Part shown: positions 43,520 to 52,841 of the stretch, piece after piece
How positions within the stretch are numbered: the stretch's first letter is position 1
Layout of the letters: every line of letters begins with the position of its first letter
NCBI RefSeq assembly: GCF_900114645.1
Contig: NZ_FOTR01000001.1
Span: forward strand, 62,001 to 126,000
Length of the DNA stretch: 64,000 bases
From: Gracilibacillus orientalis
Lineage (GTDB): Bacteria > Bacillota > Bacilli > Bacillales > Amphibacillaceae
Direction: 5' to 3'
Translations under genes and position numbers: made by a program
Notes under the pieces: generated by a model
Told to the model about the DNA's origin: nothing
Seen by the model: the letters and a program-made list of their open reading frames with translations, nothing else
Database searches by the model: none

Positions 43520-44812
43520 ATGGAACAATATGATGTTATTGGGCTAGGGATTGGTCCTTATAACCTGGGACTTGCAACTTTAACGACTGAAAAATCTAAT
43601 TTAAAAACAATCTTTTTTGATCAAAATGGACAATTTGCCTGGCACCCAGGAATGTTAATTGAAGGAACAGATCTGCAAGTTTCTTTTCTGGCAGATCTTG
43701 TGACATTCGCGAATCCCACTAGTAAGTATACGTTCTTAAATTATTTACATGAACATAATCGCCTATATAAATTTTTCTTTTTTCATAAATTCGAAATGCC
43801 TCGAGCGGAGTATGCATCTTATTTAAAATGGGTCGTCGAGCAACTGCCAAATTGTCACTTTAAATCAGAAGTCAAAGATGTGATTGATCATGATGATCAT
43901 TACGAAGTAGTTGTCAATCACTGGGGCGAACAAAAAGAGCGCTCTTATTTCACAAAGCATGTCGTACTTGGCACCGGGAGTACTCCGATGATTCCATTCG
44001 AATTAGATAACATCGGTTCAGAACATGCCCATCATTCCAGTCAATATGTGTATCTTAAGGATCGGACAATCAAAGCGGATCATATTACAATTGTCGGATC
44101 AGGACAAAGCGCTTCAGAAATTTTCTATGACTTATTCAAGCTTCAAGAGCATTTCAATTATCACTTGTCCTGGTATACAAGGTCTCCTGGATTCTTGCAG
44201 TTAGATAACAGTAAATTAGGCCAAGAAGTATTTACACCAGATTATGTAGATTATTTCCATTCGTTATCATTTCAAGAACGACAAGATTCTCTTGATCACC
44301 TTGGGCAGCTACGAAAAGGGATTGACCGTAACACAATACATAGCATTCATGAACTGCTTTACCATCGTTCAGTTGATAATAAAAAACTGCCAGTAACCAT
44401 TCAACCCTTAACAGAGATTCAAAAAGTTGTGAAGAACGGCTCGCGCTTAAAAGTCAAGGCAAGACAATGGCAAAAAGACGAAGATGTTTCTTTTGAAACG
44501 GAAAAAATTATACTTGGTACAGGATATAAACCAAACATTCCAGACTGGTTTTACCAACGTTTTGAGGACAAAATTGAATGGGAGGATGACAAGCGGTTTA
44601 AAGTAGATGGAAATTTCAGGCTTGTTTTTAAAAATGGGCATAGAGATCATCACTTTTATACTTTAACTAATTTGGAACATTCACATGGAACAGGAGCAAC
44701 GAATTTAGGATTGGCAGTAGATCGCAATATCCAAATTATTAACGAAATTGCCGGAGAAACCATTTATGAAGAAAAAAGAGAGACGATTTTTACACAGTTT
44801 GATCCGGAGTAG
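43520..44812 (+). CDS. lysine/ornithine N-hydroxylase family protein
   Basis: The 430-residue flavoprotein belongs to the IucD/SidA/PvdA family, which N-hydroxylates lysine or ornithine for hydroxamate siderophores. FAD motif GLGIGPYNLGLA is near 8-19, FDQNGQFAWHPGM near 33, NADPH motif IVGSGQSASEIFYDL near 191 and the C-terminal NLEHSHGTGATNLGLAVDR near 380. All motifs look intact. No IucA/IucC synthetase or siderophore exporter lies nearby, so it is an orphan here. Confidence 0.88.
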   Translation: MEQYDVIGLGIGPYNLGLATLTTEKSNLKTIFFDQNGQFAWHPGMLIEGTDLQVSFLADLVTFANPTSKYTFLNYLHEHNRLYKFFFFHKFEMPRAEYASYLKWVVEQLPNCHFKSEVKDVIDHDDHYEVVVNHWGEQKERSYFTKHVVLGTGSTPMIPFELDNIGSEHAHHSSQYVYLKDRTIKADHITIVGSGQSASEIFYDLFKLQEHFNYHLSWYTRSPGFLQLDNSKLGQEVFTPDYVDYFHSLSFQERQDSLDHLGQLRKGIDRNTIHSIHELLYHRSVDNKKLPVTIQPLTEIQKVVKNGSRLKVKARQWQKDEDVSFETEKIILGTGYKPNIPDWFYQRFEDKIEWEDDKRFKVDGNFRLVFKNGHRDHHFYTLTNLEHSHGTGATNLGLAVDRNIQIINEIAGETIYEEKRETIFTQFDPE

Positions 44813-44909
44813 TGCTATAAGCGGACATTCGTTCCGCTATATCACAGAAAAAGGGTTAATTTAAGCTTTTGCCGGACAAACACAACTGTAAAAAACACCT
44901 AGTGAAGAA

Positions 44910-45698
44910 CTAAATAAAATCCAACGAGTGTAAATATTTTTCCATCTCATGCCTTGTTTTATGAAAATACTTGTTATTATGTCTGCCATAGTTAAAATAG
45001 CCATGTTCCATACCTTCAACTGTTTTAAAAATTATATCATTTCCCTTTTCTTTCATTTGCTTAATAAATTGGTCATTTTGTTCAAACAGATCGTCAGTTG
45101 TTCCGCAAATCCATAATGTAGAGGGCAAGCATTTTTTAACGTTATGAATGGGTGAAAATCGAGTAGCTTCTTCGAGTAATAGCGGGTATCGCCTTCTCAT
45201 GATGTCAATACCATCCATTCCAGCAGCAAAAACAATTAAGAAATTGGGTATATGGTCGACACTTTCAACATCATACTCAGGATCATCATTTATTTCCTTA
45301 AACATAATCGAAGAAACGGTAATGTATCCGCCTGATGATGAACCACATACTACTATTTTATTAGGATCGACTCCCAACTCAGAGGAATTTCTCCTTATCC
45401 ACCGGACAGCGGATTTAACATCACATATTGCTTGAGGTGGTAAAAAACCTTCATCAGATCCATTTCTGTAATCAACACATATTGCCACCATGCCTTTAGA
45501 TGAAAAATATTTTGCTTGATGTTGGAACTGTGCTGGGGACTTGGGATCCTTTGTAAAGCTACCTCCATTAAAAAATAATATAGCTGGCCTGTTTTCTTGG
45601 TGTGTTTTCGGTTCAAATATGTACAATATTAAATTTCTATCCTGTATCATTTTATAAGTTCTTTCAGCTACCGGGAAATCAAACTTGATATTATTCAT
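44910..45698 (-). CDS. alpha/beta hydrolase, esterase-like
   Basis: The 262-residue hydrolase is of the HSL/acetyl-esterase type. The oxyanion region reads LFFNGGSF (N in place of the usual first His of HGG), the nucleophile is in VVCGSSSGGY near 113, Asp in WICGTTDDLFEQND near 202 and His in GMEHGYF near 238. It follows no other gene closely. Substrate unknown. Confidence 0.82.
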   Translation of the reverse strand: MNNIKFDFPVAERTYKMIQDRNLILYIFEPKTHQENRPAILFFNGGSFTKDPKSPAQFQHQAKYFSSKGMVAICVDYRNGSDEGFLPPQAICDVKSAVRWIRRNSSELGVDPNKIVVCGSSSGGYITVSSIMFKEINDDPEYDVESVDHIPNFLIVFAAGMDGIDIMRRRYPLLLEEATRFSPIHNVKKCLPSTLWICGTTDDLFEQNDQFIKQMKEKGNDIIFKTVEGMEHGYFNYGRHNNKYFHKTRHEMEKYLHSLDFI

Positions 45699-45806
45699 CG
45701 GACAACCACCTTAAAATAAAAATTCATTTTTTAAACCTATTATTTAATGCTCTACTCTCTCCGATAATCCTTCTTTAGCCAATACATGTTCACTAATATA
45801 TCCTAA

Positions 45807-45908
45807 TATTTTGCATGGTTAACATATGATTTAGTTGAAAACATCAAACCCGAATTAGATTATTATGAAAATGACGAACCTGAAAAATTCTGTTCTCCCG
45901 TCGAATAG
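45807..45908 (+). pseudogene. unrecognised gene remnant
   Basis: A stop-bounded stretch of 33 codons reads WLTYDLVENIKPELDYYEND and then EPEKFCSPVE. Its composition is that of coding DNA, but there is no start or ribosome site. The 265-base gap around it holds nothing else. It is probably a decayed gene fragment of unknown family. Confidence 0.3.
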
Positions 45909-45963
45909 ATTGCATCTAAACAACGACCCACCTTAAAATATCCACTCTCCCGTCGACTTAAAA

Positions 45964-46473
45964 CTATGCTTTATCATTCAATGCTACTTGAACTATTTGT
46001 TGTTCCCCATTTTTCTCAAATACTTTATATTTCTGCATTCCTATTTTCTCTGCCACCTTTTGTGACGGGATATTTTTAATTGTCGTGTATGAAAATACCT
46101 TGGGGTAATTTAAAACCTTGAATGCATGTTCCTTACAGGCAATTGCAGCTTCTGTTGCATATCCTTTATTCCAATGGTCCTTAATAATATGAAAGCCGAT
46201 CTCTGGTACTGTTTCTTCATCAATTATTTGCATTGTAATTCCACAATCTCCAATGAATATCTCTTCATTTTTTAAAACTACTGCCCATAATCCATGATTA
46301 TATTTTTTATAGTTATCAATATTCCATTGAATCCACCTTTCCACCTCTTTTACATTAAGCGGTTTTGGATAGTATTGCATTGATTCTGGATCAGTTAAGA
46401 CCTTTGATAACCTTTCTGTATCGTCAAATACTAATTCCCTTAAGTAAAGTCTCTCTGTTTCAATTATTTTCAT
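45964..46473 (-). CDS. GNAT acetyltransferase, RimJ/RimL type
   Basis: The 169-residue enzyme opens ETERLYLRELVFDDTERLSKV, typical of RimJ/RimL-like acetyltransferases, and has the acetyl-CoA site EIGFHIIKDHWNKGYATEAA near 91-110. It acetylates an amine of a protein, peptide or small molecule. It lies in a run of three short leftward genes (with the transglutaminase-like protein and another GNAT), about 36 bases from the next. Confidence 0.88.
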   Translation of the reverse strand: MKIIETERLYLRELVFDDTERLSKVLTDPESMQYYPKPLNVKEVERWIQWNIDNYKKYNHGLWAVVLKNEEIFIGDCGITMQIIDEETVPEIGFHIIKDHWNKGYATEAAIACKEHAFKVLNYPKVFSYTTIKNIPSQKVAEKIGMQKYKVFEKNGEQQIVQVALNDKA

Positions 46474-46509
46474 GAATTTCTCCTTCTCTCTTAACTTTAC
46501 ATCGTATAT

Positions 46510-47118
46510 TTATAAGTAATCAGGCAGCTGATGTTTATACATTTCTATAACATTTGTATTTGCTTGTAAAGTAGCAATTGTATTGCCATTTGGTTTCGTA
46601 TAAATAGTAGTGTAATCTTTCTCATCGCACTCTTCACGAACTGAAAATGCTAATTTTTCTTCATCTAAAGAAAATTCTGCTTGTACTCCTGGTTTATTTC
46701 CCCGAGCATCTATCCTTATCCAACGATTCAATGAACTGAGAAAAACTCCATTTAGTGCATGTAATGAGTAACCCTTATCTGGTGTATCAAATATCATTAG
46801 CCTTTGATAACAGAAGCCGGTAGGAATTCCTTCAGCTCGTAATATTGCAGCTAATAAATTAGATTTTGCATAACAAATACCTTCTTTTAATTGAAGAACA
46901 TCTGACGCTTTACAAGTAACCTTTGTGCCTTGAATATCCCAAGAATGAGAAACTTCATCCCTTACAAATTGAAAAGCTTTTTTAACCTTTTCAATTTCTG
47001 TCTGGTCTGTGTAGAATAATTCATTTACTTGTTCTTGAATTACAGCATGTGAATAATCAACAACATCTAACTCTTCTAGATACTCTTTCATGCTATAAGA
47101 TTCCGGTATTAATTTCAT
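46510..47118 (-). CDS. transglutaminase-like cysteine protease fold protein
   Basis: The 202-residue protein carries a transglutaminase-like triad: Cys in LKEGICYAKSNLLAAILRAEGIPTGF near 74-99, His in YSLHALNGVFL near 117 and Asp in RWIRIDARGNK near 133. There is no signal peptide or membrane segment, so it acts in the cytoplasm, probably as a peptidase or amidase. It sits between two GNAT genes. Target unknown. Confidence 0.83.
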   Translation of the reverse strand: MKLIPESYSMKEYLEELDVVDYSHAVIQEQVNELFYTDQTEIEKVKKAFQFVRDEVSHSWDIQGTKVTCKASDVLQLKEGICYAKSNLLAAILRAEGIPTGFCYQRLMIFDTPDKGYSLHALNGVFLSSLNRWIRIDARGNKPGVQAEFSLDEEKLAFSVREECDEKDYTTIYTKPNGNTIATLQANTNVIEMYKHQLPDYL

Positions 47119-47222
47119 CTAATCCATCCCCCTTTAATTTTGTATAATTATACAACGAAATGGAATTTTATTCAATTGTGATTAAAGAATGACAGGCTCC
47201 TTTCGTACAACAAACAGATAAT

Positions 47223-47705
47223 TTACCCCCCTAAATGTTTCTTAAATAAAACTCTTCCTTGATTGGTTCCGTCATAATTGCTGTGAATTGAAACACCATT
47301 CACTTCTATATCGCCTTTCTCAATTTCAAATCCAATGTTGCTATGATAGGCCATTGATACTTTATTAACCGGTGATGTAACTGCACGAACAATATTTCTA
47401 TCAAATTCTTTAACTACTTTAAAGAATTCATGATAAAGTTGTTTTCCAATACCAGCCTTCCTGTAATCAGGATGTACACCAACGAAATGAATATATGCTT
47501 CATCACAATGGGATTGGGATAGAAAGCCAATTAAAAAACCGACTATCTCACCATTTTTCTCAACAATAAAACTTGTGTTATTGAAATGAATAAAAAATAA
47601 TTTCGGCAACATATCAGACATTTGTCTACCGCCCCACCATTCGTTTATTAAAGGAGATATAACGTTATAATCAGAGCTTGTCACAGTACGTATTTCCACT
47701 TTCAA
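47223..47705 (-). CDS. GNAT acetyltransferase
   Basis: The 160-residue enzyme has the acetyl-CoA motif AYIHFVGVHPDYRKAGIGKQLYHEFF near 72-97. The N-terminal part reads IRTVTSSDYNVISPLINEWWGGR. It is the first of three short leftward genes. Substrate unknown. Confidence 0.86.
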   Translation of the reverse strand: MKVEIRTVTSSDYNVISPLINEWWGGRQMSDMLPKLFFIHFNNTSFIVEKNGEIVGFLIGFLSQSHCDEAYIHFVGVHPDYRKAGIGKQLYHEFFKVVKEFDRNIVRAVTSPVNKVSMAYHSNIGFEIEKGDIEVNGVSIHSNYDGTNQGRVLFKKHLGG

Positions 47706-47780
47706 CCCCCACTTTGTTTTTTACTTAATTTTACCATATCTAATCCTGAACTACCCAGCACTTAACTATCAAATTAAAAA

Positions 47781-47815
47781 AATGAAGGGTTCTGGAGTTA
47801 ACAAAACCCTTCATT
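47781..47815 (-). terminator. terminator of the MFS gene
   Basis: AATGAAGGGTT/AACCCTTCATT is followed by TTTTTTTAATTTG on the minus strand directly after the stop. Confidence 0.85.
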
Positions 47816-47822
47816 CTAGTTT

Positions 47823-49028
47823 TTATCCGGTAACATTTCTAATAAACAATTGCTTATTTTTATAAACGATTGTACTTACAATTGCGAGCAATAGTCCTGA
47901 AACAATAAATACAACTCTAATCCCTAACAGGTCTGCTAATATTCCCATCATCAGAGAACCAACGCCAAACATTCCCGTTCCAATAGCATCTAAAGAGGTA
48001 TAAACAGTTGACAATTGTTCTTTTGATACACTGGTTTGAATAACCGTTTGTTGCGGAATGTTTTTTATTTGTCCAAACAAGCCCACACAGAGTGATAAAA
48101 GTAAGGCAAAGATTGCAATACTGTTTAGGCTAAACAATATTGTGATAACGAAACTTACAAATGAACCCACAAGAATGAAAGAATCTAGTTTCCTTTCAAT
48201 ATAAGAGACGTATTTGATACAATAAATACTTCCTAAAATCAAGCCTAAAAAGAAAGCACCATTGATAAAACCCCACCATTTTTCATCCACATTTAAAGCA
48301 TCACTAACAAACACATACAAAATAGCAGCGATCCACACCGTTCCTGCAATGGTTTCGAAAAAGTCTATCCAAGCAATCCTTTTCAAAACTGGAGTACTAG
48401 ATAAAGTATTCCATCCTTCTTTAATCTGATCTAATTTCCCTTTCGGCTCAGTTGTTTGGTGACTTACGTTTTCTAAAAGACATAACAAGATACTTGAGAA
48501 AACAAATAAACATCCAACTAACCAAATAATTATATATGAACTTAAAATGATTAACAATAAACTACCTACAAACCACATGACTGCTTGAATAATTTGAGTA
48601 ACTGTTTCAGCAATTCCATTAGCATATAATAACTGTTCTGGTTCGACATAATGCGGAATCAACGTCTGTCTTATCGGATTTGCACAGCCGTCAAGGAAAG
48701 CAATCAATCCTATAATGATAAAAATCAAATAGTAGTTAGTTACTGTTATACCAATCAATATAAACCCCAGAAATACAAGCAAAATAGTTTTTCCAATTTG
48801 GGACCCAGCCAATAACCACTTTAAATTTACTTTCCCAATTAGAAGTGGTGTTAATAGGCTACTGAAAAACATAGATGAAGTAATAGTAAATGCAACAAAG
48901 GATGTAACCGTTGCGGAACCTGTCAAAACGAAAATTGTACTGATAACGCTTACCACATATAATACATCGCCCATATTAGCGAGAGACTGACCAAACAATA
49001 ATAAAGAAAAGTTTTTATTCAATTTCAT
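47823..49028 (-). CDS. MFS transporter, MacrolideEfflux-type
   Basis: The 401-residue protein has about twelve membrane segments in the MFS_3 pattern seen in macrolide-efflux MefA and enterobactin-exporter-like proteins: NFSLLLFGQSLANMGDVLYV at the N-terminus, DGCANPIRQTLIPHYVEPEQLLYANG near 125-150, and FGQIKNIPQQTVIQTSVSKEQLSTVYTS later. The start used follows GGGGGAT. Substrate unknown; siderophore or drug export is possible. Confidence 0.82.
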   Translation of the reverse strand: MKLNKNFSLLLFGQSLANMGDVLYVVSVISTIFVLTGSATVTSFVAFTITSSMFFSSLLTPLLIGKVNLKWLLAGSQIGKTILLVFLGFILIGITVTNYYLIFIIIGLIAFLDGCANPIRQTLIPHYVEPEQLLYANGIAETVTQIIQAVMWFVGSLLLIILSSYIIIWLVGCLFVFSSILLCLLENVSHQTTEPKGKLDQIKEGWNTLSSTPVLKRIAWIDFFETIAGTVWIAAILYVFVSDALNVDEKWWGFINGAFFLGLILGSIYCIKYVSYIERKLDSFILVGSFVSFVITILFSLNSIAIFALLLSLCVGLFGQIKNIPQQTVIQTSVSKEQLSTVYTSLDAIGTGMFGVGSLMMGILADLLGIRVVFIVSGLLLAIVSTIVYKNKQLFIRNVTG

Positions 49029-49265
49029 ATATATCCCCCAACATTTCAATTGAATTTGAATTTTAGCTGGAGATTAAATTGGACTATTCATCTAATTACT
49101 CCTTTCCAATATGGATAAATCTGGGGGATGTAGATTTATCACAGATTTTCATCATCCATAAAATACTCTATGAACTTTAACGCATTGAAATAACTTTAAA
49201 TTCAAAATCACTTTTTTTCTAGTTTACCTGTCTAATTTTTCATCTTCTCCTGTGTAGACACCAAA

Positions 49266-49292
49266 AGACCAAATCTTCTAGCGATTTGGTCT
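49266..49292 (-). terminator. terminator of the que operon
   Basis: AGACCAAATC/GATTTGGTCT with a seven-base loop is followed by TTTTGG on the minus strand, about 30 bases after queE. The 295 bases from here to the MFS start hold no gene. Confidence 0.75.
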
Positions 49293-49323
49293 AAACTGAG
49301 TAAGGTAATTTATTTTTCTTTTT

Positions 49324-50052
49324 TCACACGCCTCTTTTATTACCCCATACCAATGTATGAATCTGCGGAAGCACACGCACATCATTTAAAGCACTAGAGT
49401 TCATCACCTGATCAATTAACCACTCATATTTAGTTAATAAATGACTGGCTAATTCGTTTGGTGCTACTTCTTCCAAATCATCATTACCTACTTGTAAGAA
49501 AAAAGGAACCCCCGGATACCTTTGATGAACGTTTTTTGCATAATCCAAGTCATGGTCATCAAAAATAACGACTTTCAAACTTGTCTGTGTGAGACGACCA
49601 TGCTTCTCTAATTGTGCTATGATATCATCAAGCATCATCCAATTTGTTTTCATCTTGGAGCTTGGAGGTTTAGGTGAGATCGTTAAATCGTCTACTTCTA
49701 AAAACCAATCCTGCCAACGACTTCCTTGTGTTTCCAGTGCTACTTCCATATCATTTGAATGCAATATGTCTATTAACTCACCTATATGTTTGAGAAGTGC
49801 TGGGTTCCCACCAGAGATCGTCACATGATCAAATTTGTCACCACCCGCTTCTTTTAACCGTTCAAAAATTTCTACACTTGTCATTTTTACAATATCTTCT
49901 TTAGCACTACCATCCCAAGTAAAGGAAGAATCGCACCATGCACAGCTATAATCGCAACCAGCAGTACGAACGAACATCGTTTTACGGCCGATTACCATGC
50001 CTTCCCCTTGAATAGTTGGACCAAATATTTCTAAGATAGGGAGCTTATTCAC
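49324..50052 (-). CDS. queE: 7-carboxy-7-deazaguanine synthase
   Basis: The 242-residue radical SAM enzyme makes 7-carboxy-7-deazaguanine, a step to preQ0 and queuosine. The cluster motif CDYSCAWCDSSF is near 33-44 (Cx3Cx2C), followed by VTISGGNPALL near 97. It overlaps queD by eight bases. queF does not follow, so preQ0 reduction must be encoded elsewhere or preQ0 used otherwise. Confidence 0.95.
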   Translation of the reverse strand: MNKLPILEIFGPTIQGEGMVIGRKTMFVRTAGCDYSCAWCDSSFTWDGSAKEDIVKMTSVEIFERLKEAGGDKFDHVTISGGNPALLKHIGELIDILHSNDMEVALETQGSRWQDWFLEVDDLTISPKPPSSKMKTNWMMLDDIIAQLEKHGRLTQTSLKVVIFDDHDLDYAKNVHQRYPGVPFFLQVGNDDLEEVAPNELASHLLTKYEWLIDQVMNSSALNDVRVLPQIHTLVWGNKRGV

Positions 50053-50512
50053 TGATCATCCACTCCCGTCTTGCTTCCGCATAGCTTGTTGGTGTTTCGA
50101 ATAAACGGACAAACTCTACTCGGCATTGATTCAGCAAGTCATGTAAAGCTTCTTCCATCTTTTCAAAAATCCAAACGACCATGTTCTCTGCCGTTGTATT
50201 CATCTTTGGTAATGTTTCGTTTAAATAACGATGATCGAGATGGATTTCAATTTCTTCCTTCCAGATTTGTTTGATATCGCCAAAATCAATTACTATACCA
50301 ATTTCATCAACCAATCCACTGATACCAAATACAACTTTATATGTGTGTCCATGCAGATTTTTACATTTTCCTTCATAACAATGCAGGTGGTGTGCTGCAT
50401 CAAAGGTAAATTCCTTACTTACCATCACACGTTTTTGATGATATTTTAATTGATGCCGTTTAATATCCTGATCTATCTTTTGTAAATTCTCAACAATTTG
50501 AAAGCCGTACAT
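50045..50512 (-). CDS. queD: 6-carboxy-5,6,7,8-tetrahydropterin synthase
   Basis: The 155-residue zinc enzyme converts dihydroneopterin triphosphate to carboxytetrahydropterin. Zinc and catalytic residues are in FDAAHHLHCYEGKCKNLHGHTYK near 37-59 and DHRYLNE near 107. It overlaps the queC stop by one base and queE by eight, so the three are coupled. Confidence 0.95.
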   Translation of the reverse strand: MYGFQIVENLQKIDQDIKRHQLKYHQKRVMVSKEFTFDAAHHLHCYEGKCKNLHGHTYKVVFGISGLVDEIGIVIDFGDIKQIWKEEIEIHLDHRYLNETLPKMNTTAENMVVWIFEKMEEALHDLLNQCRVEFVRLFETPTSYAEARREWMISE

Positions 50513-51180
50513 TAATTATTCACTCCATTACGCTTGGCTAAATAGGTGTCTAACCCATTTTGTCTTAAGTGACATGCTGGACATTCACCACAACCTGTTC
50601 CTCGAACACCGTTATAACAGGTTAATGTTTTTTCTCTTATATAATCAAAAGCATCTAATTGATCTGCCAATTCCCATGTTTCTGCTTTATCCATCCACAT
50701 CAAAGGCGTATGCACCACAAAGTCATCATCCATTGATAAATTCAAGGTAACGTTTAATGATTTAATAAAGATATCACGACAATCTGGATAACCACTAAAA
50801 TCTGTTTCACAAACACCTGTGATAATATGTTTGGCATCAATCTGTTTGGCTAGAATAGTTGCGAATGACAAGAATAATAGATTTCTTCCCGGAACAAATG
50901 TGTTGGGAAGTTCGCCATCTTCCCCATCCGCTACTTCAATATCATCTCTTGTCAACGCATTTGGCGCTAATTGATTTAACAATGACATATCCAAAATATG
51001 ATGTTTGAGACCTTGTTCTGCTGCAATTTCTGTTGCTACCTCAATTTCTTGCTGATGACGCTGATTATAATCAAATGTTACTAATTCAACATGATCAAAT
51101 TTTTCTAACGCCCAAAAAAGACATGTGGTACTATCCTGACCACCACTAAATACGACTACTGCTCGTTTATTTTTATCCAT
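50512..51180 (-). CDS. queC: 7-cyano-7-deazaguanine synthase
   Basis: The 222-residue ATP-dependent enzyme turns CDG into preQ0. The PP-loop [18 protein letters not shown] is at residues 8-25 and the zinc site [16 protein letters not shown] near 195-210. A 26-codon longer frame exists, but this start follows AAAGGGGA. A preQ1 riboswitch lies upstream. Confidence 0.95.
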   Translation of the reverse strand: MDKNKRAVVVFSGGQDSTTCLFWALEKFDHVELVTFDYNQRHQQEIEVATEIAAEQGLKHHILDMSLLNQLAPNALTRDDIEVADGEDGELPNTFVPGRNLLFLSFATILAKQIDAKHIITGVCETDFSGYPDCRDIFIKSLNVTLNLSMDDDFVVHTPLMWMDKAETWELADQLDAFDYIREKTLTCYNGVRGTGCGECPACHLRQNGLDTYLAKRNGVNN

Positions 51181-51230
51181 AAAAAAATCCCCTTTCACAC
51201 TGAAAAAAGAGAATTCTATACACCCAAAAA

Positions 51231-51262
51231 CAAAAAAATCATACCTAAGGCTCGGCATGATT
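51231..51262 (-). terminator. preQ1 riboswitch terminator
   Basis: AATCATGCC/GGTATGATT forms a stem followed by TTTTTTTG on the minus strand. Its left side overlaps the CTAAGG...CCTTAG antiterminator pairing next to the aptamer. Confidence 0.75.
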
Positions 51263-51300
51263 ATCCTTAGTTTTTTATAGAGGGTGTAGCTAGAACCTCT
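51258..51300 (-). ncRNA. preQ1-I riboswitch
   Basis: The minus strand reads AGAGGTTCTAGCTACACCCT followed by CTATAAAAAACTAAGG, which is the known class I preQ1 aptamer of Bacillus queC leaders almost base for base. It should end transcription of queCDE when preQ1 is abundant. Confidence 0.95.
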
Positions 51301-51527
51301 CCTGCTTGATTAGCAGACTTGTATGTAATTTAAGCACAATGTGTAGTATAGCATATTCACCTGCATAAAAGGAAGTCAAAATCCCTTTAATATAATTTAC
51401 ATTTATTTCTTGTAAAGTATAATCAAGCCAATATATAATGGTAATGTAATATATTGGCCAATTATTACAAGCGGGCAACCTTGAGTAGTTTTCAACACAT
51501 TCTAAAAATAATGAAAGGATGTAAAAA

Positions 51528-52637
51528 TTGAAAAACAAATTCTTATTTTTGGTAGCGCTTACCTTGTTGTTTGTCGGTATTTGTCTTACGGAAAATGTAG
51601 AAGCTGCCAGCCTGGACGCTAGTAAAAGTTACAAGATTATTAATAGGTTTAGTGGTAAAGCATTAGAGGTTTACGAGTGGTCTACTTCGGACGGTGGCAA
51701 TGTGGTGCAATATGATGACCTCGGAGGAATGAATCAACAGTGGAGAATTATTGATGTTGGAGAAGGTTATCAAAAAATCGTTAACATCCATAGTGGAAAG
51801 GCACTCGAAATATACGATTGGTCTACAAGTAATGGTGCTAACGTAGCTCAATGGACTGATTGGAATGGGACAAGTCAGCAATGGGATATCGTAGATCTTG
51901 GCAATGGCTACTATAAAATATTAAACAGATATAGTGGTAATGCATTGGAAGTATTTGAGCGATCCAATGAGAACGGCGCAAACGTTGTCCAGTGGGATGA
52001 TACAGGAGGAGAAAACCAACAATGGCAAATCATAGAGGTTCCACCAACGGACACTATTACAGTGAATGAAACAATTGTCGTGTCAGAAGGAGATACTTTT
52101 GATGGACAAGGCAACAGATATGTAGCCAATCCAGATACATTAGGTGATGGAAGCCAATCGGAAAATCAACAATCAGTCTTTAGATTGGAGAACGGTGCCA
52201 CTCTTAAAAATGTTGTATTGGGATATCCGGCAGCAGATGGCGTCCATACCTATGGTGATGTCTTAGTAGAAAATGTAGTTTGGGAGGACATTGGTGAAGA
52301 TGCTTTAACCATAAAAGATGAAGGACATGTAACCATTCGTGGTGGTTTGGCTCAAAACGGTGATGACAAAGTCTTTCAAGTTAATGCACCTTCCACTTTT
52401 GAAATTATTAACTTCACTGCAAGAAATGCCGGTAAGATGATTCGCCAAAATGGTGGTACAACCTTTAAAACAAGTATCTTTATCGAAGGAAGTGTTATCA
52501 CCGATATGAATGAAGCCATCTTCAGAACAGATAGTAGTTCAAGTGAAGTAACCATGACTAATACTAGATATTCTGACGTTGGCACAAAGTGGTACAACGT
52601 CCAAAATATCTCTGAAAGTAATAACTACGAATTTTAA
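51528..52637 (+). CDS. secreted pectate lyase (PL3) with ricin-type lectin domain
   Basis: The 369-residue protein has a signal peptide (FLFLVALTLLFVGICLTENVEA), a beta-trefoil RICIN domain of three similar units (each with G-K/N-ALEV/I-Y/F...NVVQW...QQW) over about 30-175, and a PL3 pectate lyase domain (VNETIVVSEGDTFDGQGNRY, NVVLGYPAADGVHTYGDVLV, EDIGEDALTIK, GDDKVFQVNA). It cuts polygalacturonate by beta-elimination outside the cell. The start codon is TTG behind AAAGGATG. TGGTAGCGCTTACC at 51550-51563 resembles a cre site, hinting at carbon catabolite control. Confidence 0.9.
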   Translation: MKNKFLFLVALTLLFVGICLTENVEAASLDASKSYKIINRFSGKALEVYEWSTSDGGNVVQYDDLGGMNQQWRIIDVGEGYQKIVNIHSGKALEIYDWSTSNGANVAQWTDWNGTSQQWDIVDLGNGYYKILNRYSGNALEVFERSNENGANVVQWDDTGGENQQWQIIEVPPTDTITVNETIVVSEGDTFDGQGNRYVANPDTLGDGSQSENQQSVFRLENGATLKNVVLGYPAADGVHTYGDVLVENVVWEDIGEDALTIKDEGHVTIRGGLAQNGDDKVFQVNAPSTFEIINFTARNAGKMIRQNGGTTFKTSIFIEGSVITDMNEAIFRTDSSSSEVTMTNTRYSDVGTKWYNVQNISESNNYEF

Positions 52638-52648
52638 GTGAACAAAAT

Positions 52649-52690
52649 GCGTTTAACTAGTACTCTTACTAGTTAAACGCACTTTTTTAC
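52649..52690 (+). terminator. terminator of the pectate lyase gene
   Basis: GCGTTTAACTAGTA/TACTAGTTAAACGC is a perfect 14-bp stem with a four-base loop followed by ACTTTTTTAC. Confidence 0.95.
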
Positions 52691-52798
52691 AAGATCTGTA
52701 TACTTAATAATTCGGCATCTATTGCTTCTTGATAAAACTTAACTGCCTCTTGTCCATCTCCAATTCGTCACCATATAAACATAGATATTCTTAATCAT
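52687..52798 (-). pseudogene. PhnB/VOC-family gene remnant
   Basis: A good ribosome site (AGGAGAGG) precedes an ATG that encodes MIKNIYVYM and then shifts frame. The second frame reads GDGQEAVKFYQEAIDAELLSIQIL and stops, the beta-alpha start of PhnB-like glyoxalase-fold (VOC) proteins. The rest of the domain is missing. It is a truncated, frameshifted gene, directly behind the AraC-type gene's stop. Confidence 0.6.
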
Positions 52799-52841
52799 AT
52801 TTTCCTCTCCTATTTTGTTAACTCTATTATTTTCAACCGAT

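Noticed and set aside
51290-51538. An 82-codon minus-strand frame upstream of the preQ1 riboswitch
   Set aside because: It overlaps the riboswitch aptamer and the pectate lyase leader and lacks a ribosome site.
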